The notes below the pieces were generated by a model, which had not been told where the DNA came from, did not search any database, and saw nothing but the letters and a program-made list of their open reading frames with translations. Below, one piece after another: positions 41,942 through 50,637 of a DNA stretch of 64,000 nucleotides; positions within the stretch are counted from its first letter, which is position 1, and each line of letters starts with the position of its first letter. A program made the position numbers and the translations under genes. The stretch comes from Eubacterium sp. (GTDB lineage Bacteria; Bacillota; Clostridia; Oscillospirales; Acutalibacteraceae), in assembly GCA_017886765.1 (NCBI GenBank), contig JAGHJI010000018.1, forward strand, positions 1-64,000. Direction: 5' to 3'.

Positions 41942-43110
41942 AGGAAATTATACTTATAAAAAACGGTGAGCTTGCTCTCAAAGGGCTCAACAGAAACAGC
42001 TTTGAGGACAAACTCATAAAGAACATGAAAATAAGACTGGCTGATTTGGGGAAATTTACATTCACAAAAAGCCAGTCCACAATCATGATTGACTCTGAGG
42101 ACGAGGATATCGACCTGGACGACGCGGCTGACAGACTTTCAAAAGTATTCGGCATTGCGGCGCTTTCACGCGCATGCGTATGCGAAAAGGATTTTGACTG
42201 TATCAAAACAGCCGCCGTAAGCTATTTGGAGGAACAGCTTGAGGATGCCCGGACATTCAAGGTGGAAGCCAAGCGTTCCGACAAAAAATTCCCGATGAAA
42301 TCACCTGAAATTTGCAGAGAAGCGGGCGGATATATCCTTTCCAAATTCCATCATCTGAAAGTTGACGTACACAACCCCGATATTATCGTTACAATAGAGG
42401 TAAGGGAACAGTACGCATTTATCCATGGAAACCGTATCAAAGGCGCCGGAGGTATGCCCACGGGAACAAGCGGCAGAGCTGCCGTTCTGATAAGCGGAGG
42501 CATTGATTCGCCCGTTGCGGCATATATGATGGCAAAGCGCGGTATCGAGCTTTGCGCCGTTCATTTCGCTTCTCCGCCGTACACCTCGGAGCTTGCGGAA
42601 ATGAAAGTTATGGAGCTGCTGAAAAGGGTCGCCAAATATTCCGGCACCATTACGACATACGTTGTTCCCTTTACAAAGATCCAGGAACAGATAAGGAACC
42701 TGTGCCCCGAGGAGTATTTCACCATCATCATGCGCCGCATTATGATGATCGTATCGGAAAAAATCGCGCAGGGTCAGAATTGCAGCGCTCTCATAACCGG
42801 TGAAAGCGTCGGTCAGGTGGCAAGTCAGACCATTTACGCTCTGGCGTGTACCGACTGCGTTGTAAACATGCCTGTTTTCAGACCATGTATCGGTATGGAT
42901 AAGGAAGAGATCATAAGTATTTCAAGAAAAATCGATACTTTTGAAACTTCCATCCAGCCTTATGAAGACTGCTGCACCGTATTCACACCGAGACACCCAA
43001 AAACAAGACCGCATCTTGATGACGTCGTCAGGGCGCAGAGCAAAATCGAAGACCTTGATCAGCTTATCGACGAAGCAGTAAAGAACGCTAAAAAGGTGAT
43101 TATAAAATAA
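41938..43110 (+). CDS. thiI: tRNA 4-thiouridine synthase ThiI (without rhodanese domain)
   Basis: It adenylates U8 of tRNA and inserts sulfur delivered by the upstream desulfurase. The 390-residue protein has an N-terminal ferredoxin-like part, a THUMP domain (about 60-165), and a PP-loop ATPase, L-I-S-G-G-I-D-S-P-V-A-A (about 184-195). It lacks the C-terminal rhodanese domain of E. coli ThiI, as is usual in Firmicutes. The C-C-T-V-F-T-P-R-H-P-K-T-R-P segment (about 342-355) is typical of the short form. Overlaps with both neighbours show translational coupling. Confidence 0.96.
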   Translation: MKEIILIKNGELALKGLNRNSFEDKLIKNMKIRLADLGKFTFTKSQSTIMIDSEDEDIDLDDAADRLSKVFGIAALSRACVCEKDFDCIKTAAVSYLEEQLEDARTFKVEAKRSDKKFPMKSPEICREAGGYILSKFHHLKVDVHNPDIIVTIEVREQYAFIHGNRIKGAGGMPTGTSGRAAVLISGGIDSPVAAYMMAKRGIELCAVHFASPPYTSELAEMKVMELLKRVAKYSGTITTYVVPFTKIQEQIRNLCPEEYFTIIMRRIMMIVSEKIAQGQNCSALITGESVGQVASQTIYALACTDCVVNMPVFRPCIGMDKEEIISISRKIDTFETSIQPYEDCCTVFTPRHPKTRPHLDDVVRAQSKIEDLDQLIDEAVKNAKKVIIK

Positions 43111-44270
43111 TGAGCGAAGAAAAGGACGATATTCTCGAAATCCTTTCTGATTTCAAAGAGAAAAAGGAAAGACGGGAAACCGAGCCCGACGAACCGCTTC
43201 AGCCGCCAAAGCGCAGAGACGGTGAAAGCTATATAGATTTTGCCAAACCGGAAGAAGGCGAAGAAGCGGAGGAAGCAGAGCGGAAAACGCTTTTCAAAAG
43301 AAAAAAAGAGTCTAAGCCTGAAAAGACACCGGAAGAAATTGAGGCATTAAAAGCGCAGAAACAAGAAAAGCGTGAAAGCAGAAAGAACAAAGCAAAAACG
43401 GTATGGATTAAAGTTAAAAACGCCGTATTCAACAAAAAGGTATTGGCCGCAGTTGCGGCACTGGCTGTAATCATTGCCGCCGTATTCGGAATCAGATACG
43501 GGGTGGAACAGGCAAAGGTTGCGTATCTGAAACCCTATCAGGAAAAATATCCGGATGTGGAATTCCCTGCCGGAATCCTTGAAAAATACTGCGACGCTTA
43601 CGGTGAAAATCCCGACACCGCAGGATATATTGAAATACTGGACATCAATTTAAAATCAACTGTCAGCCGTGACACGCAGACCTATCCCTATGCGCAGCCT
43701 TGCACAGACGGATGTGAGCAGTTCAACTATGTTGTATATCTGAATGACGACAGTCTGGAGGATATCTATTCCAGTGCCGAGGGCTATAACAGCGCAAGCG
43801 GATATATGACTTACTCCAATCTGTTCCAAGATTATACCTTTAAGATTGTAGGCGCTTTTTACACAAACACCAAAGCTCAGGATGACAGCGGCTATATCTT
43901 TCCCTACAATGTTACGGAAAAAATGACTGCTGACTCTCAAAATGAATATATTTCAAGACTGCAGAGCAGATTCATTTACAGCACGGGAATCGACATTACC
44001 AGGCAGGATACGATACTGACAGTCTCCTGTCCCACAGATTACAGAGAAGATTTCCGTTTTGTCGTTATCGGCGTTATGAGAGAGGATACGGACAGCAAGC
44101 TTACTGCAGAGGATAAAAGTGATGTCCATTATCCGCAGATCATCTATGATGAAACGAACACAGAAAACCCATACAGATTTTCATCGCAATGGTATCCGGA
44201 AATCATCGTCACCGACAGCGAAGGAACACAAACAACCATTCAGAAAACCATTGAAGATTATGAGCAGTAA
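43110..44270 (+). CDS. Class B sortase-like membrane protein lacking the catalytic His segment
   Basis: The 386-residue protein has a 110-residue, highly charged cytoplasmic part starting D-D-I-L-E-I-L-S-D-F-K-E-K-K, one membrane helix (about 112-131), and an extracellular domain. That domain resembles SrtB at its ends: N-P-D-T-A-G-Y-I-E-I (about 171-180) matches the N-P-D-x-x-G-W-I-x-I of SrtB, and L-T-V-S-C followed by R-F-V-V-I-G (about 308-325) matches the L-T-L-S-T-C and R-F-V-V strands. The central segment that carries the His in SrtB (Y-G-H-N) is replaced by Y-S-N-L-F-Q-D-Y-T-F-K-I-V. It is therefore probably a non-catalytic sortase relative. The start overlaps the thiI stop by one base. 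Confidence 0.6.
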   Translation: MSEEKDDILEILSDFKEKKERRETEPDEPLQPPKRRDGESYIDFAKPEEGEEAEEAERKTLFKRKKESKPEKTPEEIEALKAQKQEKRESRKNKAKTVWIKVKNAVFNKKVLAAVAALAVIIAAVFGIRYGVEQAKVAYLKPYQEKYPDVEFPAGILEKYCDAYGENPDTAGYIEILDINLKSTVSRDTQTYPYAQPCTDGCEQFNYVVYLNDDSLEDIYSSAEGYNSASGYMTYSNLFQDYTFKIVGAFYTNTKAQDDSGYIFPYNVTEKMTADSQNEYISRLQSRFIYSTGIDITRQDTILTVSCPTDYREDFRFVVIGVMREDTDSKLTAEDKSDVHYPQIIYDETNTENPYRFSSQWYPEIIVTDSEGTQTTIQKTIEDYEQ

Positions 44271-44367
44271 GTTTTGTACCGCTCAGCGAAATAAAAAGAC
44301 ACCGGATAAAACCGAGGTGCTATAACGAAGTTTTATAATTAAATAAATACGACATAATGCATGTAAC

Positions 44368-44407
44368 CCACTTTACTGCTTTCAATGATTTGATAATAGT
44401 AAAGTGG
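44368..44407 (+). terminator. Hairpin after the thiI operon
   Basis: Ten-base perfect stem CCACTTTACT/AGTAAAGTGG (44368-44377 with 44398-44407), 20-base loop, then ATTATTTTG. A weak terminator for the 39229-44270 operon. Confidence 0.55.
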
Positions 44408-44419
44408 ATTATTTTGATA

Positions 44420-44448
44420 TTGAAAAACAAATTTCTTTATGATAAAAT
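44420..44448 (+). promoter_or_regulatory. Promoter of the structured leader
   Basis: TTGAAA (44420-44425), 17-base spacer, TAAAAT (44443-44448). The predicted transcript start (about 44452-44456) coincides with the first base of the leader's closing stem. Confidence 0.75.
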
Positions 44449-44450
44449 AT

Positions 44451-44577
44451 AACTGCCAAACAAATTAAATAAATGTATCACTTGATAAGTGTGTCTTTTT
44501 ATCTTTTGATAAAAAATGCATGCTCTTATTTCACATGCTTATTTAGTGATGCGTGTTTAATTTGTTTGGCGACAGTT
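44451..44577 (+). promoter_or_regulatory. Multibranched structured leader RNA (riboswitch-like)
   Basis: A long closing helix pairs GCCAAACAAATTAAA (44455-44469) perfectly with TTTAATTTGTTTGGC (44556-44570). It is extended by AACTG/CAGTT (44451-44455 with 44573-44577). The 86-base interior holds three local hairpins: CACTT/AAGTG (44479-44491), TTTTTATC/GATAAAAA (44496-44515) and GCATG/CATGC (44518-44538). ATCACT (44477-44482) can instead pair with AGTGAT (44545-44550). A terminator follows at 44595. It matches no riboswitch consensus I know. Confidence 0.6.
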
Positions 44578-44594
44578 GAGCTATGCGTTTTTTG

Positions 44595-44621
44595 GCGTAC
44601 GGCTTTGCTGTACGCATTTTT
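44595..44621 (+). terminator. Terminator-like hairpin directly before the ribosome site
   Basis: GCGTAC/GTACGC (44595-44600 with 44610-44615) with inner GC pairing, followed by ATTTTTT. It ends about 10 bases before the ribosome site AAGGAG of the next gene. ATGCG copies at 44549 and 44583 could pair with its 3' arm CGCAT and prevent termination. Confidence 0.65.
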
Positions 44622-44640
44622 TATTATAAGGAGAAAAAAG

Positions 44641-45714
44641 ATGAAAGAGAAATTATTAATAATCGTATTTTCTATAATTGTTGTTATATCAATTATAATA
44701 GTAATGGTTTTAGCTAACCGGCAAAGCGAAAATTCAACTGAATCTGCTTCTGGTGATAGTTTGAGCTATGATTATTCAGAAGAAAATAACGAAAATGATT
44801 ATACCGATTATTATGAGGAAGAAACTACTCAAGCAATTAAACTTAGTGATAGTTGTGATAAGATTTTTGCAACGGGAACTGATGAAAATGGTAATTTCTA
44901 CGAACTTGTTGCCAATCAAGAAGAGACATATGATAATGTTAAAATTGAAATAGGTGTTATAAAAAACAATAAATGGTTATTAGAACCAACATCTGATATA
45001 CCATTTATAGATGAAGAAACAGGCTTGATAAAAGCGGGAAATTCTACTTTTGGAATAGATGATGTGTTAATTAATGATTATGAATTTGATAATGTTTACG
45101 GCACTTTTAAATATGTTGCCGACGGTTGTTTTTGCATTTGTAAAGGAAAACAAAAAAACAGAAGTGCAACCGGAGCTTCTCAATGCACAATAATATATAA
45201 TGCGGAAAATAAAAAAGCTTATTATAATAACGGTGAACCGTATCTTCGTTATGATGAAGAATCGAATTTTGTTTTAGTTGATTTAGACAAAGAAGCTAAA
45301 CACGGAAACCACCTATTGATTCAACATCGATATTCTATCGGCGGTCTTCCCTTTGAAGAATTTAGAAGTGATTTCTATGTCCTTGATACCAATACAATGA
45401 AAACAAAGATGATTGTTGAAGGTACGGAATATAATATTGTTGCTCCGATAGGTGATGGCTTATTTGCAGTTGGTGATTCACTTTACAGTAATACGGTTGG
45501 CAATGCGATTATGTATTTTTATGATTTAGAAGGTAATGAAGTTATTGATTTAACGTCTTATAATGATGGTGAGGTATATAGCGCTGGTGAATCGTACTTT
45601 GTTGATGAAAAATTTACATTTTTGGCTGAAAACGATGCTGGAACAGAGTTTCAAGTTACTATTGATACAAAAGGAAAGGTTATTAGTAGTGTCGAAAAAT
45701 TAAAACAAAATTAA
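44641..45714 (+). CDS. AT-rich membrane-anchored hypothetical protein
   Basis: The ATG at 44641 follows AAGGAG; an open frame back to 44473 runs through the leader structure and has no site. The 357-residue protein has a very hydrophobic N-terminal anchor (about 4-24), a Ser/Glu/Tyr/Asp-rich acidic linker (about 28-65), and an extracellular domain of repeated short beta-strand pairs. Examples are K-I-F-A-T-G-T-D-E-N-G-N-F-Y and N-A-I-M-Y-F-Y-D-L-E-G-N, which suggest a beta-propeller. No family is recognised. Codon use is strikingly AT-rich (AAT, GAT, ATT, TTA) compared with all neighbours, which suggests recent acquisition. It is controlled by its own promoter, structured leader and possible attenuator. 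Confidence 0.8.
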   Translation: MKEKLLIIVFSIIVVISIIIVMVLANRQSENSTESASGDSLSYDYSEENNENDYTDYYEEETTQAIKLSDSCDKIFATGTDENGNFYELVANQEETYDNVKIEIGVIKNNKWLLEPTSDIPFIDEETGLIKAGNSTFGIDDVLINDYEFDNVYGTFKYVADGCFCICKGKQKNRSATGASQCTIIYNAENKKAYYNNGEPYLRYDEESNFVLVDLDKEAKHGNHLLIQHRYSIGGLPFEEFRSDFYVLDTNTMKTKMIVEGTEYNIVAPIGDGLFAVGDSLYSNTVGNAIMYFYDLEGNEVIDLTSYNDGEVYSAGESYFVDEKFTFLAENDAGTEFQVTIDTKGKVISSVEKLKQN

Positions 45715-45772
45715 ACTAAAACATATTTATATTAGCTATATTATACCGACTTAAGATAACATAAAATATTTA

Positions 45773-45825
45773 ACCCACTATGACACTTTCAAGTGAAAGA
45801 TGTCATAGTGGGTCTTGTTACATTT
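45773..45825 (+). terminator. Terminator of the AT-rich gene
   Basis: Thirteen-base perfect stem ACCCACTATGACA/TGTCATAGTGGGT (45773-45785 with 45801-45813), extended inside by CTTTCA/TGAAAG, then CTTGTTAC. The remaining 45826-45916 holds nothing clear. Confidence 0.85.
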
Positions 45826-45916
45826 ATATTTTTTGTAGAAATACCTTTTATGCAACACTTCTTTACAGCACGTCAGCTAAAATCCGGTGTCTTTTTTATT
45901 CCAATCAATATAATAT

Positions 45917-46774
45917 TTAATTTGTCTCTGACGGCTCGTAGCTGAAATAAGAAGCGTTATATCCGAAATATTCCTCAACGATCGGGGTAAACTCATCCGC
46001 GTCATTGTACTCCGGGCTTTTCAGCTCATATATCGCATCGTTAAATGTAGTGGCGTTCCCGTCCCATTTTTTGAAAGCAAATACATATCCGATAGTATCC
46101 AGCTCACCGTTGAGGACTGTGAAATCATCCTTGCCGTCCGCTACATTAAAATGGAATTCATCAACGATAAGCACATCAATCTCCCCTGCGCTCAGCGCCG
46201 CAAGAGCCTGTGAAACATCACTGTATTCCTGAACGCTGTCCAGCCCGTCTCTAATAACCGCATTTTTATCAAGGGCCGTCTTTGCCGCTTCCGACACAAC
46301 ACCGGCACGAACGCCGCCCAGCTGCGCATAGGACGTAACAGAACTTCCCTGCGCCGTTACGGCGATGATCCTGTTATCAATAATATCATCGGTAAAAGAA
46401 TAGTCTTTATTAAAAGAGCCGCTGTTCTTGGTGATACCGCCTACCATAACATTAGCAACATACTCATTACCCTCGTCATCGGTATACGCCGTATCCTCAC
46501 CTATATCATAGCCCTCTTCTACCTGTACGAATTTATAGGTTTTATAATCGCCTTTAACATCGTTAAATATTTTCTTTACCAGTTCAACGTCAAAGCCGGT
46601 GAGATTACCGTCTTCGTCAGTATAAATAAACGGACTGTTTTCCGCAGTATAAGCGATCAGCATGGTCTCATCGTCGATCACATCCGCCTCCGTGGATGAA
46701 GAGCAGCCTGCAAAACACAGTACAACCAGCATTGCGCAGAGAACAACTGCTATAATCTTTTTCCAATTCTTCAT
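45917..46774 (-). CDS. Amino-acid ABC transporter substrate-binding lipoprotein, orphan
   Basis: The 285-residue protein has a lipoprotein signal peptide ending F-A-G-C (Cys24), then a family 3 solute-binding domain. That domain has Y-T-A-E-N-S-P-F-I-Y-T-D-E-D-G-N-L-T-G-F-D-V-E-L (about 42-65), the typical ligand-binding start, and A-L-S-A-G-E-I-D-V-L-I-V-D (about 193-205). No Arg of the classic amino-acid-binding motif is evident in the middle, so the ligand is uncertain. AGGGAGG precedes the start. No permease or ATPase is adjacent, so it either works with a transporter encoded elsewhere or acts as a sensor. Confidence 0.88.
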   Translation of the reverse strand: MKNWKKIIAVVLCAMLVVLCFAGCSSSTEADVIDDETMLIAYTAENSPFIYTDEDGNLTGFDVELVKKIFNDVKGDYKTYKFVQVEEGYDIGEDTAYTDDEGNEYVANVMVGGITKNSGSFNKDYSFTDDIIDNRIIAVTAQGSSVTSYAQLGGVRAGVVSEAAKTALDKNAVIRDGLDSVQEYSDVSQALAALSAGEIDVLIVDEFHFNVADGKDDFTVLNGELDTIGYVFAFKKWDGNATTFNDAIYELKSPEYNDADEFTPIVEEYFGYNASYFSYEPSETN

Positions 46775-46919
46775 ATAACTATGTATCCTCCCTTTCGGAT
46801 AGCTTATTATTAATTTTATAATATAACAGATATAAAGTCAATAGAAAATGCAATAAGTTACGCTGACAGATTGCGTCTTAAACCGTTTTTTATGGTGGAT
46901 TTATCTCTCTGTTTCAGCC

Positions 46920-46946
46920 TTGACAGTTTACAAATATTGTTATAAT
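46920..46946 (+). promoter_or_regulatory. sfsA promoter suggesting a leaderless mRNA
   Basis: TTGACA (46920-46925), 15-base spacer, TATAAT (46941-46946). The predicted transcript start (about 46953) is only about three bases before the ATG at 46956, and there is no Shine-Dalgarno sequence. Confidence 0.55.
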
Positions 46947-46955
46947 CTTAAAGCT

Positions 46956-47636
46956 ATGAAATACAAAAATATAGTGCAGGGCAGTTTTTTATCCAGGCCC
47001 AACAGATTTATCTCGAAAGTGAATATTGACGGCGCCGAACACACAGTACACGTGAAAAACACCGGCAGATGCAGGGAACTTTTAAAAGAAGGCGCAACGG
47101 TCTTTCTGGAAAAAAGCAATAACCCGGGCAGAAAAACGCAGTTTGATCTAATCGCGGTTTATAAGGGCGATACGCTTGTAAACATGGATTCCCAAAGCCC
47201 GAATAAAGTAGTAAGAGAATGGCTTGAGAACGGCGGTCTTTTAAAAAATCCCACTCTTATAAAATCCGAAGCGGTATACGGCAGCTCACGCCTGGACTTC
47301 TATCTTGAAAATGAAACCGAAAAGGCATATGTTGAAGTAAAAGGCGTAACCCTTGAAACGCAGGGAATCGCACGTTTTCCTGACGCACCGACAGAAAGAG
47401 GACGCAAACATCTGAACGAATTGATAAGGGTGCGGGAAAACGGATATACGGCGGCAGTCGTTTTTGTCATTCAGATGAAAGGCTGCAGATACTTTGAGCC
47501 AAATACCGAAACGGATCTGCCCTTTGCAAATGAGCTTAAGAGAGCAAAGGATAACGGGGTGAAAATCATCGCTCTTGACTGTATTGTGACGCCCGACAGT
47601 ATAATTACAGACAAAGAAATCCGGGTCAATATATAA
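46956..47636 (+). CDS. sfsA: SfsA-family DNA-binding / sugar fermentation stimulation protein
   Basis: The 226-residue protein matches SfsA throughout: F-L-S-R-P-N-R-F-I-S-K-V near the N-terminus (an OB-like part), H-V-K-N-T-G-R-C-R-E-L-L (about 29-40), S-R-L-D-F-Y-L (about 112-118), Y-V-E-V-K-G-V-T-L (about 126-134, nuclease-like core), P-D-A-P-T-E-R-G-R-K-H-L (about 143-154) and F-V-I-Q. The family has a PD-(D/E)xK-like fold and binds DNA in E. coli, but its real role is unclear. The ATG at 46956 aligns with the family start. Longer frames would begin inside the promoter. Confidence 0.93.
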   Translation: MKYKNIVQGSFLSRPNRFISKVNIDGAEHTVHVKNTGRCRELLKEGATVFLEKSNNPGRKTQFDLIAVYKGDTLVNMDSQSPNKVVREWLENGGLLKNPTLIKSEAVYGSSRLDFYLENETEKAYVEVKGVTLETQGIARFPDAPTERGRKHLNELIRVRENGYTAAVVFVIQMKGCRYFEPNTETDLPFANELKRAKDNGVKIIALDCIVTPDSIITDKEIRVNI

Positions 47637-47699
47637 TAACCGGTGATTCCGGTTGTTATCCAGAAAATACATGAACATAAGATAAAACGGCCCCGGCAA

Positions 47700-47728
47700 T
47701 TGACAAAACCTTTTTCAAAGAGTAATAT
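47700..47728 (+). promoter_or_regulatory. Promoter of ilvA-ridA
   Basis: TTGACA (47700-47705), 17-base spacer, TAATAT (47723-47728). A weak hairpin after sfsA (47635-47657) precedes it. Confidence 0.75.
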
Positions 47729-47760
47729 ATTATTTCAGAAATATAAAAGAGGCGAAAATC

Positions 47761-48960
47761 ATGTTGACATTAGACAGAGTATATAAAGCGAAAAGGGTGC
47801 TTTCGGAAATTGTAAGGGAAACGGATATGATCCTTGCGAAAAACCTCTGCCCCAATACAAGCGTTTATCTGAAAACAGAGAATCTTCAGGTCACGGGCTC
47901 CTTTAAAATCAGAGGCTCCTATTTTAAAATCAGCCAGCTTTCCGATGAAGAAAAGAAAAAGGGCGTTATCGCATGCTCCGCCGGAAATCATGCCCAGGGC
48001 GTTGCACTTGCCGCCACAAAAAATAATATCAAGTCCCTGATCTGTCTGCCCGACGGCGCGCCCATCAGCAAGGTGGAGGCGACAAAGCGTTACGGCGCGG
48101 AGGTATGCATGGTAAAGGGCGTTTATGATGACGCTTACAACAAAGCGCTTGCGCTTAAGGAGGAAAAGGGATACACCTTCATTCATCCTTTCGACGACCC
48201 GGACGTTATAGCAGGGCAGGGTACCATCGGACTTGAAATTCTTGAGCAGCTCCCCGATGCTGACGCGGTTGTGGTTCCTATCGGCGGGGGCGGTCTTATT
48301 GCCGGAGTGGCTTATACAATAAAGCAGATCAACCCGAACTGTAAGGTATACGGCGTTCAGGCAAGCGGCGCTCCGTCTATGGAAAGGGCGATAAAGGACG
48401 GCAAGATTGAGACCCTGGAAAAGGTCCAAACCATAGCCGACGGAATCGCTGTAAAGACTCCGGGCGACATTACCTTTGATCTGGTCAACAAATATGTCGA
48501 CGGAATCTATACAGTAAGCGACGACGAGATAGCCCTCGCCATCCTGACGCTTATGGAACAGGAGAAGCTCGTGGCGGAGGGCGCAGGAGCAGTCCCCGTA
48601 GCCGCAGTTATGAACGGCAAAATTCCTGACATCGACGGGAAAAAGGTATGCTGCCTTGTGTCCGGCGGTAATATCGACGTTACGATCCTTTCACGCGTTA
48701 TTGAAAGAGGTCTTAAAATGGGAGGCAGAACGGCGAATATCACCATTGCTCTTTCAGACAAGCCGGGACAGCTTATGGGCGTCAGCCAGATTATCGCCCA
48801 GTTGGGTGCAAATGTTGTGTCCGTTAATTATGACAGCACCGACCTGGATATGAACATCACTGACTGTTATCTTAAAATCGGCGTTGAGACCAGGGATTAC
48901 GCGCATATCGCCCAGGTCAAGCAGGCGCTCAAAGACGCAGGATTTGAGGTATGCGATTAA
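47761..48960 (+). CDS. ilvA: Threonine ammonia-lyase with ACT domain
   Basis: A PLP enzyme that deaminates threonine (and serine) to 2-oxobutyrate, the first step of isoleucine synthesis or a threonine-degradation step. The 399-residue protein has the PLP Lys in T-G-S-F-K-I-R-G-S (Lys49), S-A-G-N-H-A-Q-G (about 78-85), the phosphate-binding G-G-G-G-L-I-A-G (about 179-186), and a single C-terminal ACT-type domain (about 325-399). It is shorter than E. coli IlvA (514 residues) and similar to the TdcB/ACT form common in Clostridia. It lies 45 bases upstream of ridA, whose product clears its reactive enamine and imine products. Confidence 0.93.
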   Translation: MLTLDRVYKAKRVLSEIVRETDMILAKNLCPNTSVYLKTENLQVTGSFKIRGSYFKISQLSDEEKKKGVIACSAGNHAQGVALAATKNNIKSLICLPDGAPISKVEATKRYGAEVCMVKGVYDDAYNKALALKEEKGYTFIHPFDDPDVIAGQGTIGLEILEQLPDADAVVVPIGGGGLIAGVAYTIKQINPNCKVYGVQASGAPSMERAIKDGKIETLEKVQTIADGIAVKTPGDITFDLVNKYVDGIYTVSDDEIALAILTLMEQEKLVAEGAGAVPVAAVMNGKIPDIDGKKVCCLVSGGNIDVTILSRVIERGLKMGGRTANITIALSDKPGQLMGVSQIIAQLGANVVSVNYDSTDLDMNITDCYLKIGVETRDYAHIAQVKQALKDAGFEVCD

Positions 48961-49005
48961 ATAAACCTGCAATATTATTTACATAACAAAAAGGAGATAA
49001 TCACT

Positions 49006-49377
49006 ATGGAATATGTATCAACTAAAAACGCACCGGACGCAATCGGTCCTTACTCACAGGCGGTAAAGGCAAACGGACTCCTTTTCACCTCCGGTCAGAT
49101 TGCCATTGACCCCAAAACCAATACTGTCGAGGCGGAAACCATTGAGGAGCAGACGACGCAGGTGTGCGAAAATCTCAAGGCGGTAGTTGAAGCCGCAGGT
49201 ACGACAATGGATAAGGTCGTTAAGACGGTTTGTTTTTTGGCAGACATTAATGATTTTGCCAAATTCAACGAGATCTACGGAACGTACTTCACCTCAAAAC
49301 CGGCTCGTTCCTGTGTAGCTGTGAAAGACCTGCCCAAAGGCGTACTCTGTGAAATTGAGGTCATAGCCGAGCTGTAA
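49006..49377 (+). CDS. ridA: Enamine/imine deaminase RidA
   Basis: A 123-residue RidA/YjgF protein that hydrolyses 2-aminoacrylate and related imines made by PLP dehydratases such as the upstream IlvA. It has the family features A-P-D-A-I-G-P-Y-S-Q-A-V (about 9-20), F-T-S-G-Q-I-A-I-D-P (about 28-37), P-A-R-S-C-V-A-V (about 104-111, with the substrate-binding Arg) and the C-terminal C-E-I-E-V-I-A. AAAGGAGA precedes the ATG. Confidence 0.95.
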   Translation: MEYVSTKNAPDAIGPYSQAVKANGLLFTSGQIAIDPKTNTVEAETIEEQTTQVCENLKAVVEAAGTTMDKVVKTVCFLADINDFAKFNEIYGTYFTSKPARSCVAVKDLPKGVLCEIEVIAEL

Positions 49378-49394
49378 GCATTTTCTTAAATTAG

Positions 49395-49430
49395 AAAAAA
49401 GACATCGGAACTGTCCGGTGTCTTTTTTGT
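49395..49430 (+). terminator. Terminator of ilvA-ridA
   Basis: Stem GACATCGGA/TCCGGTGTC with one wobble (49401-49409 with 49414-49422), extended by A/T pairs, then TTTTTTGTT. Confidence 0.88.
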
Positions 49431-49448
49431 TTTCATTTTTCTGCTATA

Positions 49449-49486
49449 CAAAAAAGGCTGCCACATACTGTTGCATAAGGCAGCCT
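49449..49486 (-). terminator. Terminator of ilvC
   Basis: On the minus strand AGGCTGCC/GGCAGCCT (49486-49479 with 49462-49455), 16-base loop, then TTTTTTG. Confidence 0.88.
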
Positions 49487-49508
49487 CTTTGTTTTAATAC
49501 CTATTTTA

Positions 49509-50591
<1,083 letters not shown>

Positions 50592-50595
50592 TCAT

Positions 50596-50624
50596 ATTAT
50601 ATATTGTATGATGTCTAATGTCAA
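50596..50624 (-). promoter_or_regulatory. ilvC promoter with FadR-type operator in spacer
   Basis: On the minus strand TTGACA (50624-50619), 17-base spacer, TATAAT (50601-50596). The plus-strand 18-mer TTGTATGATGTCTAATGT (50604-50621) fills the spacer and overlaps the -35. It matches 16 of 18 bases with a site upstream of the adjacent GntR-family gene. Confidence 0.8.
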
Positions 50625-50637
50625 TATCAAATTTAAA

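Noticed and set aside
44271..44419. Further gene after the SrtB-like protein
   Set aside because: A 68-codon plus-strand frame at 44119-44325 is out of frame inside the SrtB-like gene. The rest of the segment is AT-rich with one hairpin.
44473..44640. N-terminal extension of the AT-rich gene product
   Set aside because: The extension runs through the structured leader and terminator hairpin and has no ribosome site. ATG 44641 has AAGGAG directly upstream.
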